From the NCBI GenBank assembly GCA_965225955.1, contig CBDDBX010000009.1:106487-170486 (forward strand): 64,000 bases of DNA. Direction: 5' to 3'. The DNA comes from CBDDBX01 sp965225955 (GTDB lineage: Bacteria; Acidobacteriota; Aminicenantia; UBA2199). Positions 53,365-62,774 of the stretch are shown piece after piece. The notes beneath the pieces are model-generated. The model was not told the DNA's origin. It searched no databases and saw only the letters and a list, made by a program, of their open reading frames with translations. Each line of letters opens with the position of its first letter. Positions within the stretch are counted from its first letter, which is position 1. Made by a program: the position numbers and the translations under genes.

Positions 53365-55287
53365 ATGAGTATGTTTAATTTTAAAGATTTGAGTATGGCA
53401 AAGAAATTTTTTATAACTCTTTTGCCACTTTCTATTTTAGCAGTTTTTATTGTGATTATTATTTCTGTTTCCGGTTCAGAAGATGCGCTGGGAGATATGG
53501 CAAAGGAAGAGTTAACGAGAATCTGTGAAGGTTTTCAGAAAAGAGCGGTTGGATTTGTTGAGAGAAATGTTGAAGCACTTGCTATAACAAGTACTCATCC
53601 TTCTGTAGAAGAAGCTTTTGCCGGAAGCAATGAAAAAGCTGCAGGGCTTCTCAAAAAAGTTCAGGCTTCACTTCCTTATTCTGAATATCTGGCAATTATG
53701 GATAGTGAAGGAAATGTTATTGGCGATACCGAAGACACTGCTACAGGAACAAAAAATTATTCTCACAGGGATTTTTTCAAAACTCTCAGAAATGGTGCAC
53801 CAGTATATGTGAGTGAACCTGAGAAGAGTGAAAGAACAGGAAAAATTGCAATATTTTTCTCCTATCCTGTGAAAGAAGGTGGTAAATTCAGAGGTATTAT
53901 TCTTGGGGCTTCTGAGTGGGATTTTTTCATGAAGAATTATGTCGATAACGTTAAAATCGGAAAAACCGGTTACGGGTTCATAATAGGTAGTAATGGTATT
54001 AACTATGCGCACCCTAAACGTGGACTGGTATTAAAAGATAACGTTACACGCTTTGATTGGGGCAAAACAATGGTTGAAGCTAAAAAGAACTCTTTCCTTG
54101 AGTATAATTTCAATGATTCTGATAAGTGGTTATACTTTTTAAAGGACCCTATTAAGAAGTGGAATTTTGCAGTTGTTGTGAACAAAGATGAGATACTTGA
54201 TGGCTTGAATTCAGTCAAGATAACCGGATACATGTTACTAGGTTTATCGGCACTTCTTTTTGTAGGTATTGTTACTATTGTTACTCATAAAATTCTGACT
54301 CCACTTGATGAATTTAAAACTAATTTCAAAGAGCTTGGAGATGGTAATCTTGATGTTAATGTCCAGTATGAGTCAAAAGATGAACTTGGCACGCTGGGTA
54401 AGGATATGAATATCTTTGTGAATAGTATTTCCAGCCTTATTGGTAATGTGAAAAGTAATACTGAGAGTGTTAGTTCAGCATCTCTTCAGATATCTTCTTC
54501 AACTGAAGAGCTCGCAGCAACAGTTGAAGAGCAGAGTGCTCAATCCCAGTCAGTTTCAACAGCTCTTCAACAGCTGGCTGTAACTTCTGGTGAAATAACA
54601 GATTCAATGGATAAAGCAGGAAGCCTGACAGAAAATGCATCTGAAATGACCAGAAAGGGTAGCGATGTAATAAAAGAGTCAATGGATGGGTTGACGTCAA
54701 TTAAAGAGCATGCTCAGAATCTTAGTACTACAATAGGTAACCTGGGGAATTCCACTGATAAAATTGGTAATATTATTGATGTTATCAATGATGTCGCTGA
54801 TCAGACTAATCTGCTTGCTCTTAATGCTGCTATAGAAGCTGCAAGAGCTGGTGAAGCCGGAAGAGGATTTGCTGTAGTTGCTGATGAGGTTCGTAAACTT
54901 GCAGAAAGAACCGGAGCTGCAACAAAAGAGATTGAGAATATTATTGTTGGCTTACAGAAAGAGTCATCCCAGGCAACAGATGCTATGGATGTTACTCTTA
55001 ATGAAGTGTATAAGAGTATAAAGCTGGGAAATGAATCTCTTAATCTCCTTGATCAAATTGTTGTTGCCGGAGATGATATGAGAGAAGCATTTATGACTGT
55101 AGCTTCAGCAATTGAAGAAGAAAATGCTACTATCGATGAGATAACAAACAATATTAAGGGGATTGCTCAGGGAGCTGAGGAATCTGCATCGTCAGTACAG
55201 GAAGTTGCTTCAACCGCAGATGATCTGGCAAAAGAAGCAGAGAATCTTAAAAGCCTTGTTGAAGTTTTTAAAACAAAAAATAATTAA
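53365..55287 (+). CDS. Methyl-accepting chemotaxis protein
   Basis: 640 residues. Membrane segments at about 15-35 and 288-308 enclose a Cache-type sensor domain (residues 40-280, with NYSHRDFFKTLRNGAPVYVSEP, SEWDFFMKNYVDNVKIGKTGYGFIIG). HAMP follows (about 308-360), then the signalling domain with the hairpin IDVINDVADQTNLLALNAAIEAARAGEAGRGFAVVADEVRKLAERT. The sequence is full length. ATG follows CTGGAG. It should bind a small ligand outside and control a CheA kinase. No other chemotaxis gene is in the window. Confidence 0.96.
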   Translation: MSMFNFKDLSMAKKFFITLLPLSILAVFIVIIISVSGSEDALGDMAKEELTRICEGFQKRAVGFVERNVEALAITSTHPSVEEAFAGSNEKAAGLLKKVQASLPYSEYLAIMDSEGNVIGDTEDTATGTKNYSHRDFFKTLRNGAPVYVSEPEKSERTGKIAIFFSYPVKEGGKFRGIILGASEWDFFMKNYVDNVKIGKTGYGFIIGSNGINYAHPKRGLVLKDNVTRFDWGKTMVEAKKNSFLEYNFNDSDKWLYFLKDPIKKWNFAVVVNKDEILDGLNSVKITGYMLLGLSALLFVGIVTIVTHKILTPLDEFKTNFKELGDGNLDVNVQYESKDELGTLGKDMNIFVNSISSLIGNVKSNTESVSSASLQISSSTEELAATVEEQSAQSQSVSTALQQLAVTSGEITDSMDKAGSLTENASEMTRKGSDVIKESMDGLTSIKEHAQNLSTTIGNLGNSTDKIGNIIDVINDVADQTNLLALNAAIEAARAGEAGRGFAVVADEVRKLAERTGAATKEIENIIVGLQKESSQATDAMDVTLNEVYKSIKLGNESLNLLDQIVVAGDDMREAFMTVASAIEEENATIDEITNNIKGIAQGAEESASSVQEVASTADDLAKEAENLKSLVEVFKTKNN

Positions 55288-55327
55288 CAGACCATATAAT
55301 TTTATTTACATAGTTTTCACTTAACCT

Positions 55328-55354
55328 GAGCCGGGTGTTCGCATCACCCGGTTC
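55328..55354 (+). terminator. Terminator after the chemoreceptor gene
   Basis: GAGCCGGGTG pairs with CACCCGGTTC (one G-T), followed by AATTTGTACTTTTTT. Confidence 0.7.
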
Positions 55355-55430
55355 AATTTGTACTTTTTTCCAGACTCTTTTGTTAATTTCATTCTATTAG
55401 GTATATATTAATAGATTGGGAGAATGCTTT

Positions 55431-56606
55431 ATGAGGTTAATGAGAGTACTTTTTGTCATCCTTCTTATATTGGTTATGGCAAATTCTTATATAAGAAGTG
55501 AAGAAAAAAAAGAAGATAACAGTAAAGAGATTCAACTACTTAAAAAAGAAATAAGAGAAATCAGGAGGCTTCTTAAAAAGAGAGAAGCTTATGCAGGCAA
55601 AAAAGAATTCGAAAAACATAAACGGAAAATAGCTGAATTGCAGAGAGAAGTAGAAGCTCTCAGGAAGAAACTTGCTGAGCATCAGAAGCTTATCGATTTT
55701 AGTGGTTTTTTTGATGTAACTGCTTCAGAGTATTCTAACAATCCGAATATTTTTGAAGTCGGGGATTTCGAGCTTGATCTGGAGAAAAGTTTTGGTGCTA
55801 ACTTTCAGGTTGGAGCTGCACTGGTCTTTAATAATGATGGTGCAGAACTAGCTGTAGGGTTCATCGATTTTCACTTTTTTGGTGGTTCACTTCCTGCAAG
55901 AGGGCGCCTTTTTAATGAAAAAGGTTTTCATCTTCAAATTGGGAAATTTGATATTCCATTTGGTAATGACTGGCTATATTTTGCTTCAGTAGACAGAGTA
56001 TCCATAACAGCACCTTTATCAACAGATATAGTTATGCTGGAAGGACTTAATGATACTGGTATAAGAGCACTTAGCAGTACTGTATACTATAACCTGACTC
56101 TGCATATTCTGAAGGGGACAGGTGAGGGGGTAGCATATGGTGGCAGGATAGGGTTTACACCATTTAATAACCCATATATTCTTAATAAAAAACAGATACC
56201 TCCGTTTGAAATAGGTTTCTCCTATTTAAAAGATAATGATAAGAATGGAAAGGAAGAAGAGAACGCGTGGGCTCTGGATTTTGAAGCAATAATGGGAGGG
56301 TTCAGAATTCAGAGTGAGTATATAAAGAAAAGTTCTGCGATAGGGAGTGAAGGAAAAGGAGGGCATTGCTCTGTTTTTTACTCTTTTAAGTTGCTGGATA
56401 GAGTTAATGCTGCAGTGTATAGCAGGTATGATTGGTGCGACATGGTTATAGGTGATGAAAAATCAGAAGTAAGTTCCTTTACCGGAGGAGTTAATTTTAA
56501 CCTCTTTGATATTTCTCATTTGAAAGTAGAGTACCGTAAATTTCTTAAACAATCTGACGAGCATAGGGGTAGTTCAATATCTGCTCAGCTTGTTATCACT
56601 TTTTAG
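55431..56606 (+). CDS. Outer-membrane porin with N-terminal coiled coil
   Basis: 391 residues from ATG at 55431 (GGGAG upstream). Signal peptide (LFVILLILVMANSYIRS). Residues about 25-85 are a charged heptad coiled coil (EIQLLKKEIREIRRLLKKR, ELQREVEALRKKLAEHQ) as in trimeric porins that reach the cell wall. The rest is alternating beta strands ending QLVITF, with the Phe last residue of OMPs. It is followed after 10 bp by a tetrahaem cytochrome, so the two are probably co-expressed. Solute is unknown. Confidence 0.75.
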   Translation: MRLMRVLFVILLILVMANSYIRSEEKKEDNSKEIQLLKKEIREIRRLLKKREAYAGKKEFEKHKRKIAELQREVEALRKKLAEHQKLIDFSGFFDVTASEYSNNPNIFEVGDFELDLEKSFGANFQVGAALVFNNDGAELAVGFIDFHFFGGSLPARGRLFNEKGFHLQIGKFDIPFGNDWLYFASVDRVSITAPLSTDIVMLEGLNDTGIRALSSTVYYNLTLHILKGTGEGVAYGGRIGFTPFNNPYILNKKQIPPFEIGFSYLKDNDKNGKEEENAWALDFEAIMGGFRIQSEYIKKSSAIGSEGKGGHCSVFYSFKLLDRVNAAVYSRYDWCDMVIGDEKSEVSSFTGGVNFNLFDISHLKVEYRKFLKQSDEHRGSSISAQLVITF

Positions 56607-56616
56607 GGTGCAAAGC

Positions 56617-57078
56617 ATGAATAAAAAAATAAAATTAATGCTGTTTGTGATTATAGGAACCGGTTTTTGTTACGCTACAGCTGAGTTTATGCAGGAGAAG
56701 CAGAGCGGGAATCTGGATATGATGTTTGTTCAGGATAGTTCATACTGCCGGGAATGTCACACAGAGGATAGTGTCGGGAAATTTAGCGACCCTGCAAAAG
56801 CCTGCCATCAGTTTTGTCTTAAATGTCACAATAACATGCGGGACCATCATCCACTTGATGTAAGAATGGAGTTTAGTGCAAGTATGATTCTTCCTCTTTT
56901 TAAAAACAGCACCGTAACTTGTTTTACCTGCCACGATCTGAATAATGGTAAGCATGATATAATAAGCTGGAAGGCACAGAATTTTTTTCAGAGAATATTC
57001 AATAAAAAGAAAAGATATAAAACCTACTACCTGAGGCTTAATAACAGAAGCGGTAAATTATGTAAGCAGTGCCACTGA
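56617..57078 (+). CDS. Tetrahaem c-type cytochrome (c3-like)
   Basis: 153 residues from ATG at 56617. Signal-like segment (LMLFVIIGTGFCYA). Four CxxCH haem sites: CRECH, CLKCH, CFTCH and CKQCH at the very C-terminus, plus extra His residues (HHPLDV) for distal ligands. It is a small periplasmic electron carrier, matured by System II (CcsA/ResB at 2.4-5.3 kb). It lies 10 bp after the porin gene. Partner reductase is not in the window. Confidence 0.88.
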   Translation: MNKKIKLMLFVIIGTGFCYATAEFMQEKQSGNLDMMFVQDSSYCRECHTEDSVGKFSDPAKACHQFCLKCHNNMRDHHPLDVRMEFSASMILPLFKNSTVTCFTCHDLNNGKHDIISWKAQNFFQRIFNKKKRYKTYYLRLNNRSGKLCKQCH

Positions 57079-57172
57079 ACTTTCGGAATTTCAATAATTA
57101 GTCTTATTCTTAATTGCAACATATTCTCTACTGTTTTAAAATCTGATTAATCTAAAGTTAAGGAGAGGCGTT

Positions 57173-57913
57173 TTGAAGATCTTAAGTAGTATTTTGTTAT
57201 CACTGTGTTTGTTAATGCATTTCAATCTGGAGGCTTCCGGCAAAAGAGTAAAGATATCTGATAGAGTGGAACTTCTGAAATTATGCGAAGGTGCATATAT
57301 CCACATATCATATTCACCAGCGGATTTTTCTTATCCCAATATGGGAGCTAATGGTCTGATTTATGAATCTGGTGATGGAATATATATTGTTGATACTCCC
57401 TGGAATAGTAAACAGACAGCAGAGCTAATTAACTGGATCGAAGATAATCTTAAGAAAGAAATTAAAGGATTTATAATTACTCATTGGCATGTTGACTGTA
57501 TGGGAGGCCTTGCAGAAGTACATAAAAGAGGGATAAAATCATACGCACTGGAGCTTACAGGTAAAATCCTGAAGGGTAAAGCACTACCCGTGCCAACAGA
57601 TCTCTTTAAAGATAAAATAAAATTGGGGACAGGCGAAAGAATTCTTGAAATAAGTTTCCCGGGCAGAGCTCATACTATCGATAATATTATTGTATGGTGT
57701 CCGGCAGATAAGGTGCTTTATGGTGGTTGTATGCTAAAGGCATTATCCTGGAAAACTCCTGGTTATACAAAAGATGGAGATATTAAAGCCTGGCCTGTTA
57801 CTCTACAAACTTTGCTGGATAAGTTTCCCGTTGCTGAAATTGTTATCCCGGGGCATGGCTCTTATGGGGGTATCGATATTATAAAACACACTCTGAATCT
57901 TGTTAGAAAATAA
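57173..57913 (+). CDS. Metallo-beta-lactamase-fold hydrolase, subclass B1-like
   Basis: 246 residues, TTG start after AAGGAGAGG. Signal peptide to about residue 22. All zinc ligands of subclass B1 are present: H104, H106 and D108 in THWHVDCMGG, H167 in GRAHTIDNI, C186 in YGGCMLKA and H228 in PGHGSYGG. The Cys after the Asp (D-C-x-GG) is as in CcrA. NMGANGLIYESGDGIYIVDTPWN opens the fold as in these enzymes. The sequence fits a true periplasmic beta-lactamase, but activity on drugs is untested. Confidence 0.85.
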   Translation: MKILSSILLSLCLLMHFNLEASGKRVKISDRVELLKLCEGAYIHISYSPADFSYPNMGANGLIYESGDGIYIVDTPWNSKQTAELINWIEDNLKKEIKGFIITHWHVDCMGGLAEVHKRGIKSYALELTGKILKGKALPVPTDLFKDKIKLGTGERILEISFPGRAHTIDNIIVWCPADKVLYGGCMLKALSWKTPGYTKDGDIKAWPVTLQTLLDKFPVAEIVIPGHGSYGGIDIIKHTLNLVRK

Positions 57914-57923
57914 GTCATAAATC

Positions 57924-58041
57924 GGGGACAGGTCAACTCTATATTTAGGAATTTACCTGCATATACCCCCACCTGAAGTGGGGGTATGTTGAAATATAAA
58001 CATGGTATTTAAAACACCGGAAAAGTTTACCTGACCCCCAT
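57924..58041. repeat. Inverted-repeat element with internal hairpin (REPIN/MITE-like)
   Basis: 118 bases bounded by GGGGACAGGTCAA on the left and TTTACCTGACCCCC on the right, which are inverted copies of one motif. The centre holds a perfect hairpin ATACCCCCAC..GTGGGGGTAT (about 57963-57987). It fills the space between the metallo-beta-lactamase gene and the end of the ABC operon and contains no coding frame. Confidence 0.7.
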
Positions 58042-58043
58042 TA

Positions 58044-59147
58044 TTAATTAGTTATAAGTTTCTTGTAACTACTAATTGACACAACCATTATTACAAGGGT
58101 TATTGCTGTTAGAGCAATAAGATCGGGATAGAAAATTCCAATGCTGTTTCCTTTGAGGAATATTTCTCTTATTATTCTTATTACATATGCAAGAGGGTTA
58201 ATTTTTACCAGAAACTGAAGGTTAGAAGGAATGTTCTCCGTTGGAGTGAGCAGACCGGATAGCAGTATGAATGTAATAATTGAGAACCATGAGAAGAACA
58301 GAGCCTGCTGTTGAGTAGATGATATTGTAGATATGAAAAGACCGTAAGATAGAATTGCAGACAGGAATATTGCTGCTGTAATTATCAGATCTATAAAACT
58401 ACCTTTCATAGGAATTTTAAACCAGGCCATTACAAACACTGTACCTATAGTCATATTCAGGAGGCCAACAATACCTAATGGCAATGCTTTACCTATGTAT
58501 ATCTCCCAGGCTTTTAACTGGGAAACAAGAAGAGTATCCATTGTTTGCTGCTCTTTTTCTCTTACAATTGAAACTGAAGTGAAGAATAGGGAAACTATTG
58601 TCAATAGTACTGCCACCAGCCCCGGACCCATGAAGTTTATACTCTCAAGTGAAGGATTGAATCTTATAAGGGATTTTGGAACAACACCAGATTGAATATC
58701 ATAGATTTGTATATCTTCTGAAATATACTTTCTGATGATTCCATTAAAATATCCTGCTGCAATTTGTGAAGTATTTGAATCAATTCCATCGACTATTATC
58801 TGTATTTCCGGGAAATCCGGTCTGTTACTACTTTTTGCTAATTGATCTCTGAAAAAAATCACAGTTTTAACTTCACCTTTTTTCAGAGTTTCTGAGACAT
58901 CTATATTGTTTTTATATATCTTTTTAATTACAAAGAGATCTGTATTGCAAAGGCGGTCAATAATTTCGCCTGAGATCTGGTTTTTTGATAAGTTGACAAT
59001 TGAAACCGGTAGGTTTTTAACGTCTGTTTTAGCAACATATCCAAGTACAAGTATCTGTATTATTGGCATAATAAACAGCAGAGGCAGCATCTCTTTCTGT
59101 CTGAATATTTCAATAAACTCTTTTTTTACAAGGTAGAATATTTTCAT
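58044..59147 (-). CDS. ABC-2 type permease (YbhR-like)
   Basis: 367 residues. One N-terminal membrane segment (LLFIMPIIQILVLGYVA), a periplasmic domain of about 140 residues, then five membrane segments with NFMGPGLVAVLLTIVSLFFTSVSIVREKEQQTMDTLLVSQ and the NPLAYVIRIIREIFLKG segment near the end. This is the typical ABC2_membrane_3 layout. Last gene of the export operon; overlaps the previous permease by 4 bp. Pairs with the neighbouring permease as a heterodimer. Confidence 0.93.
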   Translation of the reverse strand: MKIFYLVKKEFIEIFRQKEMLPLLFIMPIIQILVLGYVAKTDVKNLPVSIVNLSKNQISGEIIDRLCNTDLFVIKKIYKNNIDVSETLKKGEVKTVIFFRDQLAKSSNRPDFPEIQIIVDGIDSNTSQIAAGYFNGIIRKYISEDIQIYDIQSGVVPKSLIRFNPSLESINFMGPGLVAVLLTIVSLFFTSVSIVREKEQQTMDTLLVSQLKAWEIYIGKALPLGIVGLLNMTIGTVFVMAWFKIPMKGSFIDLIITAAIFLSAILSYGLFISTISSTQQQALFFSWFSIITFILLSGLLTPTENIPSNLQFLVKINPLAYVIRIIREIFLKGNSIGIFYPDLIALTAITLVIMVVSISSYKKLITN

Positions 59148-60253
59148 GATCTTTTCCTTCTGGATTGTTCAAATTTTACTGTTGCTGCTAAGACAAGAAC
59201 TATTCCAAAAACGCAGAGAATAACCCCTTCCTGCGCAAAATGAGATACTTTGCTGCCTTTTACAACAACCCCTCTTATTATTTTCAGAAAATATGTTGCG
59301 GGGATAAACCTCGAAACCATCTGTATTGCCGGAAGTTGTGATTCAATAGGAAATATAAAACCTGACAGGAACATTGATGGAATCATTGTCATTATAAGAG
59401 CTTTGAACATGGCTGTTTTCTGATCTGAAGATGTCGTGGATATGAGAATTCCGAATGCAAGGGATGTAAAAATGTAGATCAGGGAGTATACCAGTAGTAC
59501 AAGGAGATCGCCTTTTAGAGGGATGTTGAACCAGAATGTTGCAGTAATGAGAATCAATGCTTCAATGAGTAACGTGATTATGATATAAGGCAGAGTTTTT
59601 CCAACAATAATTTCTATTGACTTCAATGGTGAAATAAAGAGCAGGTCAAGAGAACCTCTATCTTTTTCTTTAGCAATACTTAATGATGTCATAAGAGCAG
59701 AAACCATTATCAGCAGAATTGCTATCAGTCCGGGAATAAAGAAAAATGAACTTTCCAGTTCAGGATTGAAGAGAACTGAAGTCGTTATTTTTACCGGAGA
59801 TTTCCGGTTTAAAAAGCCTGAATTAAAATTATTGATAAGTTTATCGTTGTATTGGTAGATAAGAGTAGCGATATTAGAGTTACTACCGTCAATTGTAGAA
59901 AAAACTTCAGGAATTCTTTTATCAGAAAGCTTTTGCGAGAAGTTCTTTGGAATAATAATATATTCATGAAGTTTACCTTTTAGCAGAAGCTCTTCGCATA
60001 GGGTCTCTTCGCCTGACTCAAAGATCTGTGCAGTATAATATTTGTTGCTATCTATTCTTTTTATAAGATCCCGGGAAGCTTTACTTTTAGAATAATCTAT
60101 AATACCGCAGTTTATGTTATTCATATCGTAATTAATAGAATAGCCATAAAGAAACATCATTATTATAGGAAGGGCCAGAATAATGACAAGACTGGTTGGA
60201 TCCCTCAGAACATGAATCATCTCTTTGTGGGCAATGGCCAGAATTCTTTTCAT
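59144..60253 (-). CDS. ABC-2 type permease (YbhS-like)
   Basis: 369 residues, same layout as the next gene: N-terminal membrane segment (LVIILALPIIMMFLYGYSI), periplasmic domain, then SFFFIPGLIAILLIMVSALMTSLSIAKEKDRGSLDLLFISP and FIPATYFLKIIRGVVVKGS. It starts 4 bp before the stop of the ATPase gene, so the operon is translationally coupled. Likely forms the channel half with the following permease. Confidence 0.93.
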   Translation of the reverse strand: MKRILAIAHKEMIHVLRDPTSLVIILALPIIMMFLYGYSINYDMNNINCGIIDYSKSKASRDLIKRIDSNKYYTAQIFESGEETLCEELLLKGKLHEYIIIPKNFSQKLSDKRIPEVFSTIDGSNSNIATLIYQYNDKLINNFNSGFLNRKSPVKITTSVLFNPELESSFFFIPGLIAILLIMVSALMTSLSIAKEKDRGSLDLLFISPLKSIEIIVGKTLPYIIITLLIEALILITATFWFNIPLKGDLLVLLVYSLIYIFTSLAFGILISTTSSDQKTAMFKALIMTMIPSMFLSGFIFPIESQLPAIQMVSRFIPATYFLKIIRGVVVKGSKVSHFAQEGVILCVFGIVLVLAATVKFEQSRRKRS

Positions 60254-60981
60254 TTTATGTCAGCTCCTTCTATAACTGATGAGAACAGATGATTTATTGA
60301 TTGTTTATCATGTTGCTTAAGTAAGGTGTTGAGTTCTCCTTCAACAAGAAGATTACCATAATGGAGAATCAGCAGACGATCGGTATATTCAACTTCATCA
60401 AGATTATGAGTGGTAACAAGTATGGTTTTGCCTCTCTCTTTAAGTTTATAAATTTCATACCAGAACTCTCTTCTGATTTCAGGATCAACTCCTGAAGTAG
60501 GCTCATCCAGGACTATTATGTCCGGTTCAGCAATCATTGCTACATTCAGAGCGGTTTTCTGTCTGATTCCAGGAGGCAGATCCTTTACTTTCATATTGCT
60601 CATCTTATCTGAGAGGCTTTTAGTCATCTCTTTTCTTTTATGTTCTATCATTGATCTGGATAAACCAGATATTCCTCCAAAAAACTCCAGATTTTCCTGT
60701 GGTGTAAGGGCGGGGTAGAGAGAGAACTTCTGAGACATGTAACCAAGATGTCGTTTGGCTTGCTGCCTGCTTTTCTTCAGATCCAGACCTTTAAGTTTAA
60801 TTTCTCCCTCTGTTATTCTGATTAGCCCCATAATCATTTTTATTGTTGTTGTTTTACCAGCTCCATTGGGACCAAGAAATCCCAGTATTTCCCCTCTCTT
60901 AATGTTAAAACTGATGCTGTTAACAGCTGTGTAGCTTCCAAACTTCTTTGTAAGGTTTCTTATTTCTACGATATTTTCCAT
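60250..60981 (-). CDS. ABC transporter ATPase (second half of YbhF-like pair)
   Basis: 243 residues. Walker A GPNGAGKTTT, Walker B DIIVLDEPTSGVDP and the H-loop TTHNLDEVEY are present. The signature is LPPGIRQKTAL in place of LSGGQ; the same change marks the C-terminal half of the fused ATPase YbhF. It supports the reading that this and the next ATPase are a split YbhF. Overlaps the permease gene by 4 bp. Confidence 0.92.
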   Translation of the reverse strand: MENIVEIRNLTKKFGSYTAVNSISFNIKRGEILGFLGPNGAGKTTTIKMIMGLIRITEGEIKLKGLDLKKSRQQAKRHLGYMSQKFSLYPALTPQENLEFFGGISGLSRSMIEHKRKEMTKSLSDKMSNMKVKDLPPGIRQKTALNVAMIAEPDIIVLDEPTSGVDPEIRREFWYEIYKLKERGKTILVTTHNLDEVEYTDRLLILHYGNLLVEGELNTLLKQHDKQSINHLFSSVIEGADIK

Positions 60982-60984
60982 TTT

Positions 60985-61893
60985 TTATACCTGAGTCTGA
61001 TCGCTTATTTTTTTATAGTAGAGATATATATCTTCAAGTTTTGGAGAAATTTCCTGTAATTCTTTCAGGGACAGGTCAGATTTTAACTCTGAAACAGTTC
61101 TGTTGGAAGTAAAGTTTATATAACTACCTCTTATGTAGCAAACTGAATCTTTGGGTAGTGCGGTTTTGAGTTTCTCCTCAAAATCGAATATATTCTCTTC
61201 GGGTCGATAACTGAAAAGTCTGACAGGGAAGTCCTCTTTAATTGAGTTTATAGACCCTTTTTTAAGAACTTTACCAGACTTAATGAATATAATATTATCT
61301 CCGCTTTCTGCTTCATCCAGATATGGAGTGGCAATTATTATAGTTGTTCCCTCTTTTTTTAATTCATTCAGTATCTCTAGAAACTCCATTCTTGATAAAG
61401 GGTCTACTCCTGTGGTAGGCTCATCCAGAATGATCAGGGCGGGATTTGAGAGAAGGATGGTGGATAAGGCAAGTTTCTGCTTCATGCCACCTGATAATGA
61501 ACCAGCTCTACGACCTGTAAATCTGATCATACCTGTTCTGGTTAACATATCCTCCTTTCTCTTATCCCTCTCTTTTTTGGGAATTCTGTAGATATCAGCA
61601 AAAAAATTCAGATTCTCATCTACCGTGAGATCAGGATAGAGGGAGAAGATTTCAGGCATATAACCTGAGATTGATGTAATAGGAGAGAAATCTTTTTCAA
61701 TTTCTTTACCTTTAATATAAATCTTCCCGCTATCTTTTGATTCCAGCCCGGTTATTATTCTGAATAATGTGGATTTACCCGACCCATCTGCCCCTGCGAT
61801 AATAGTAATTTCTCCTTCAGGAAAATCGAATGAGAAATTACTAACCGCTTCTATTGTGCTGAATCTTTTAGAAATATTATCTAGTTTTAGCAT
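60985..61893 (-). CDS. ABC transporter ATPase (first half of YbhF-like pair)
   Basis: 302 residues. Walker A GADGSGKSTL, signature SLSGGMKQKLAL, Walker B ALIILDEPTTGVDP and TPYLDEAESGD, all as in the N-terminal half of YbhF (note D for N after the first G-A). The last 80 residues are an extra regulatory region. Only 3 bp separate it from the next ATPase and 2 bp from the HlyD gene. Together with that ATPase it should form an asymmetric dimer. Confidence 0.92.
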   Translation of the reverse strand: MLKLDNISKRFSTIEAVSNFSFDFPEGEITIIAGADGSGKSTLFRIITGLESKDSGKIYIKGKEIEKDFSPITSISGYMPEIFSLYPDLTVDENLNFFADIYRIPKKERDKRKEDMLTRTGMIRFTGRRAGSLSGGMKQKLALSTILLSNPALIILDEPTTGVDPLSRMEFLEILNELKKEGTTIIIATPYLDEAESGDNIIFIKSGKVLKKGSINSIKEDFPVRLFSYRPEENIFDFEEKLKTALPKDSVCYIRGSYINFTSNRTVSELKSDLSLKELQEISPKLEDIYLYYKKISDQTQV

Positions 61894-61895
61894 AG

Positions 61896-62774
61896 TTAAA
61901 GTTCAACTGTTACAGGCATTCCGATTCTGAAATGGCTGTTACCTGACTGGATACCTATTTTTACTTTAAAAAGAAGATTCTTACGCTCTTTTTCTGAAAT
62001 TATGTATTTGGGAGAGAACTCAGCCTTCTTACCGAAAAAAGTTATTTTTCCTTCAAATTTTTTGTTTAATCCATCTGCAAATACAGAAACTTTATCACCT
62101 GTTTTAAGCTTATTTGCTTCAGACTCTTCGAGAAAAACTTCTATGTAAAGAGAGTCAGTATTTAAAATTTCCAGTACAGGAGAGCCAGGATTTACGATTT
62201 CTCCTCTGTTCAGATATTTTTCAAGAATGATTCCATTATTAACCGGGGATGTCATTATATGATCATTAAGAGTCAATTGAAGATCTTTTTCACGGTTATC
62301 AAGTTTTTTCAGTTCTATTTCAGTTCTTTCAAGGCTTGTATGAAGTTCTCTGAAAGTTGTATTAGCTTCTGTTAACTGTACAAAGAGTTTTTCAACTTTT
62401 TCTCCTGGAACAGAATTTTTCTTTTTTAACCTCTTATATCTGCTGTATTGCTTTTTGAGGTAGTTTTTATTGCTCACCGCAAGCTTTATCCTGTTTTTAA
62501 GAGATTTTTGTTTGTTAATGATAAGAGAGCGTTCAATAGCAATTCTATCAATACTATTTCTTATTTTAGCTGAATCAACTTCAGCTACTATTTTGTCAGC
62601 TTCGATTTTATCCCCTTCATTTAATGACAGTTTTGTGAGTTCACCTTTTACAAGGGATTTTATTACAACAATGTCTCCGTCGACGACTCCGGGAGCAATT
62701 ATTGAAGTACTATTCTGACTGCTACAGGAACAAAGAATAATAATTAAGCTGAATACTATTGATAAATTTTTCAT
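61896..62774 (-). CDS. HlyD-family periplasmic adaptor lipoprotein (YbhG-like)
   Basis: 292 residues. Lipobox LCSCSS after the signal. A split biotinyl-lipoyl domain (VIKSLVKGELTKLSLNEGDKIEADKIVAEVDS, TSPVNNGIILEKYLNRGEIVNPGSPVLEI) encloses a long coiled coil (about 75-165), then a beta-barrel domain with GKITFFGKKAEF. It links the inner-membrane ABC complex with the TolC-type protein encoded next, overlapping it by 4 bp. Confidence 0.93.
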   Translation of the reverse strand: MKNLSIVFSLIIILCSCSSQNSTSIIAPGVVDGDIVVIKSLVKGELTKLSLNEGDKIEADKIVAEVDSAKIRNSIDRIAIERSLIINKQKSLKNRIKLAVSNKNYLKKQYSRYKRLKKKNSVPGEKVEKLFVQLTEANTTFRELHTSLERTEIELKKLDNREKDLQLTLNDHIMTSPVNNGIILEKYLNRGEIVNPGSPVLEILNTDSLYIEVFLEESEANKLKTGDKVSVFADGLNKKFEGKITFFGKKAEFSPKYIISEKERKNLLFKVKIGIQSGNSHFRIGMPVTVEL

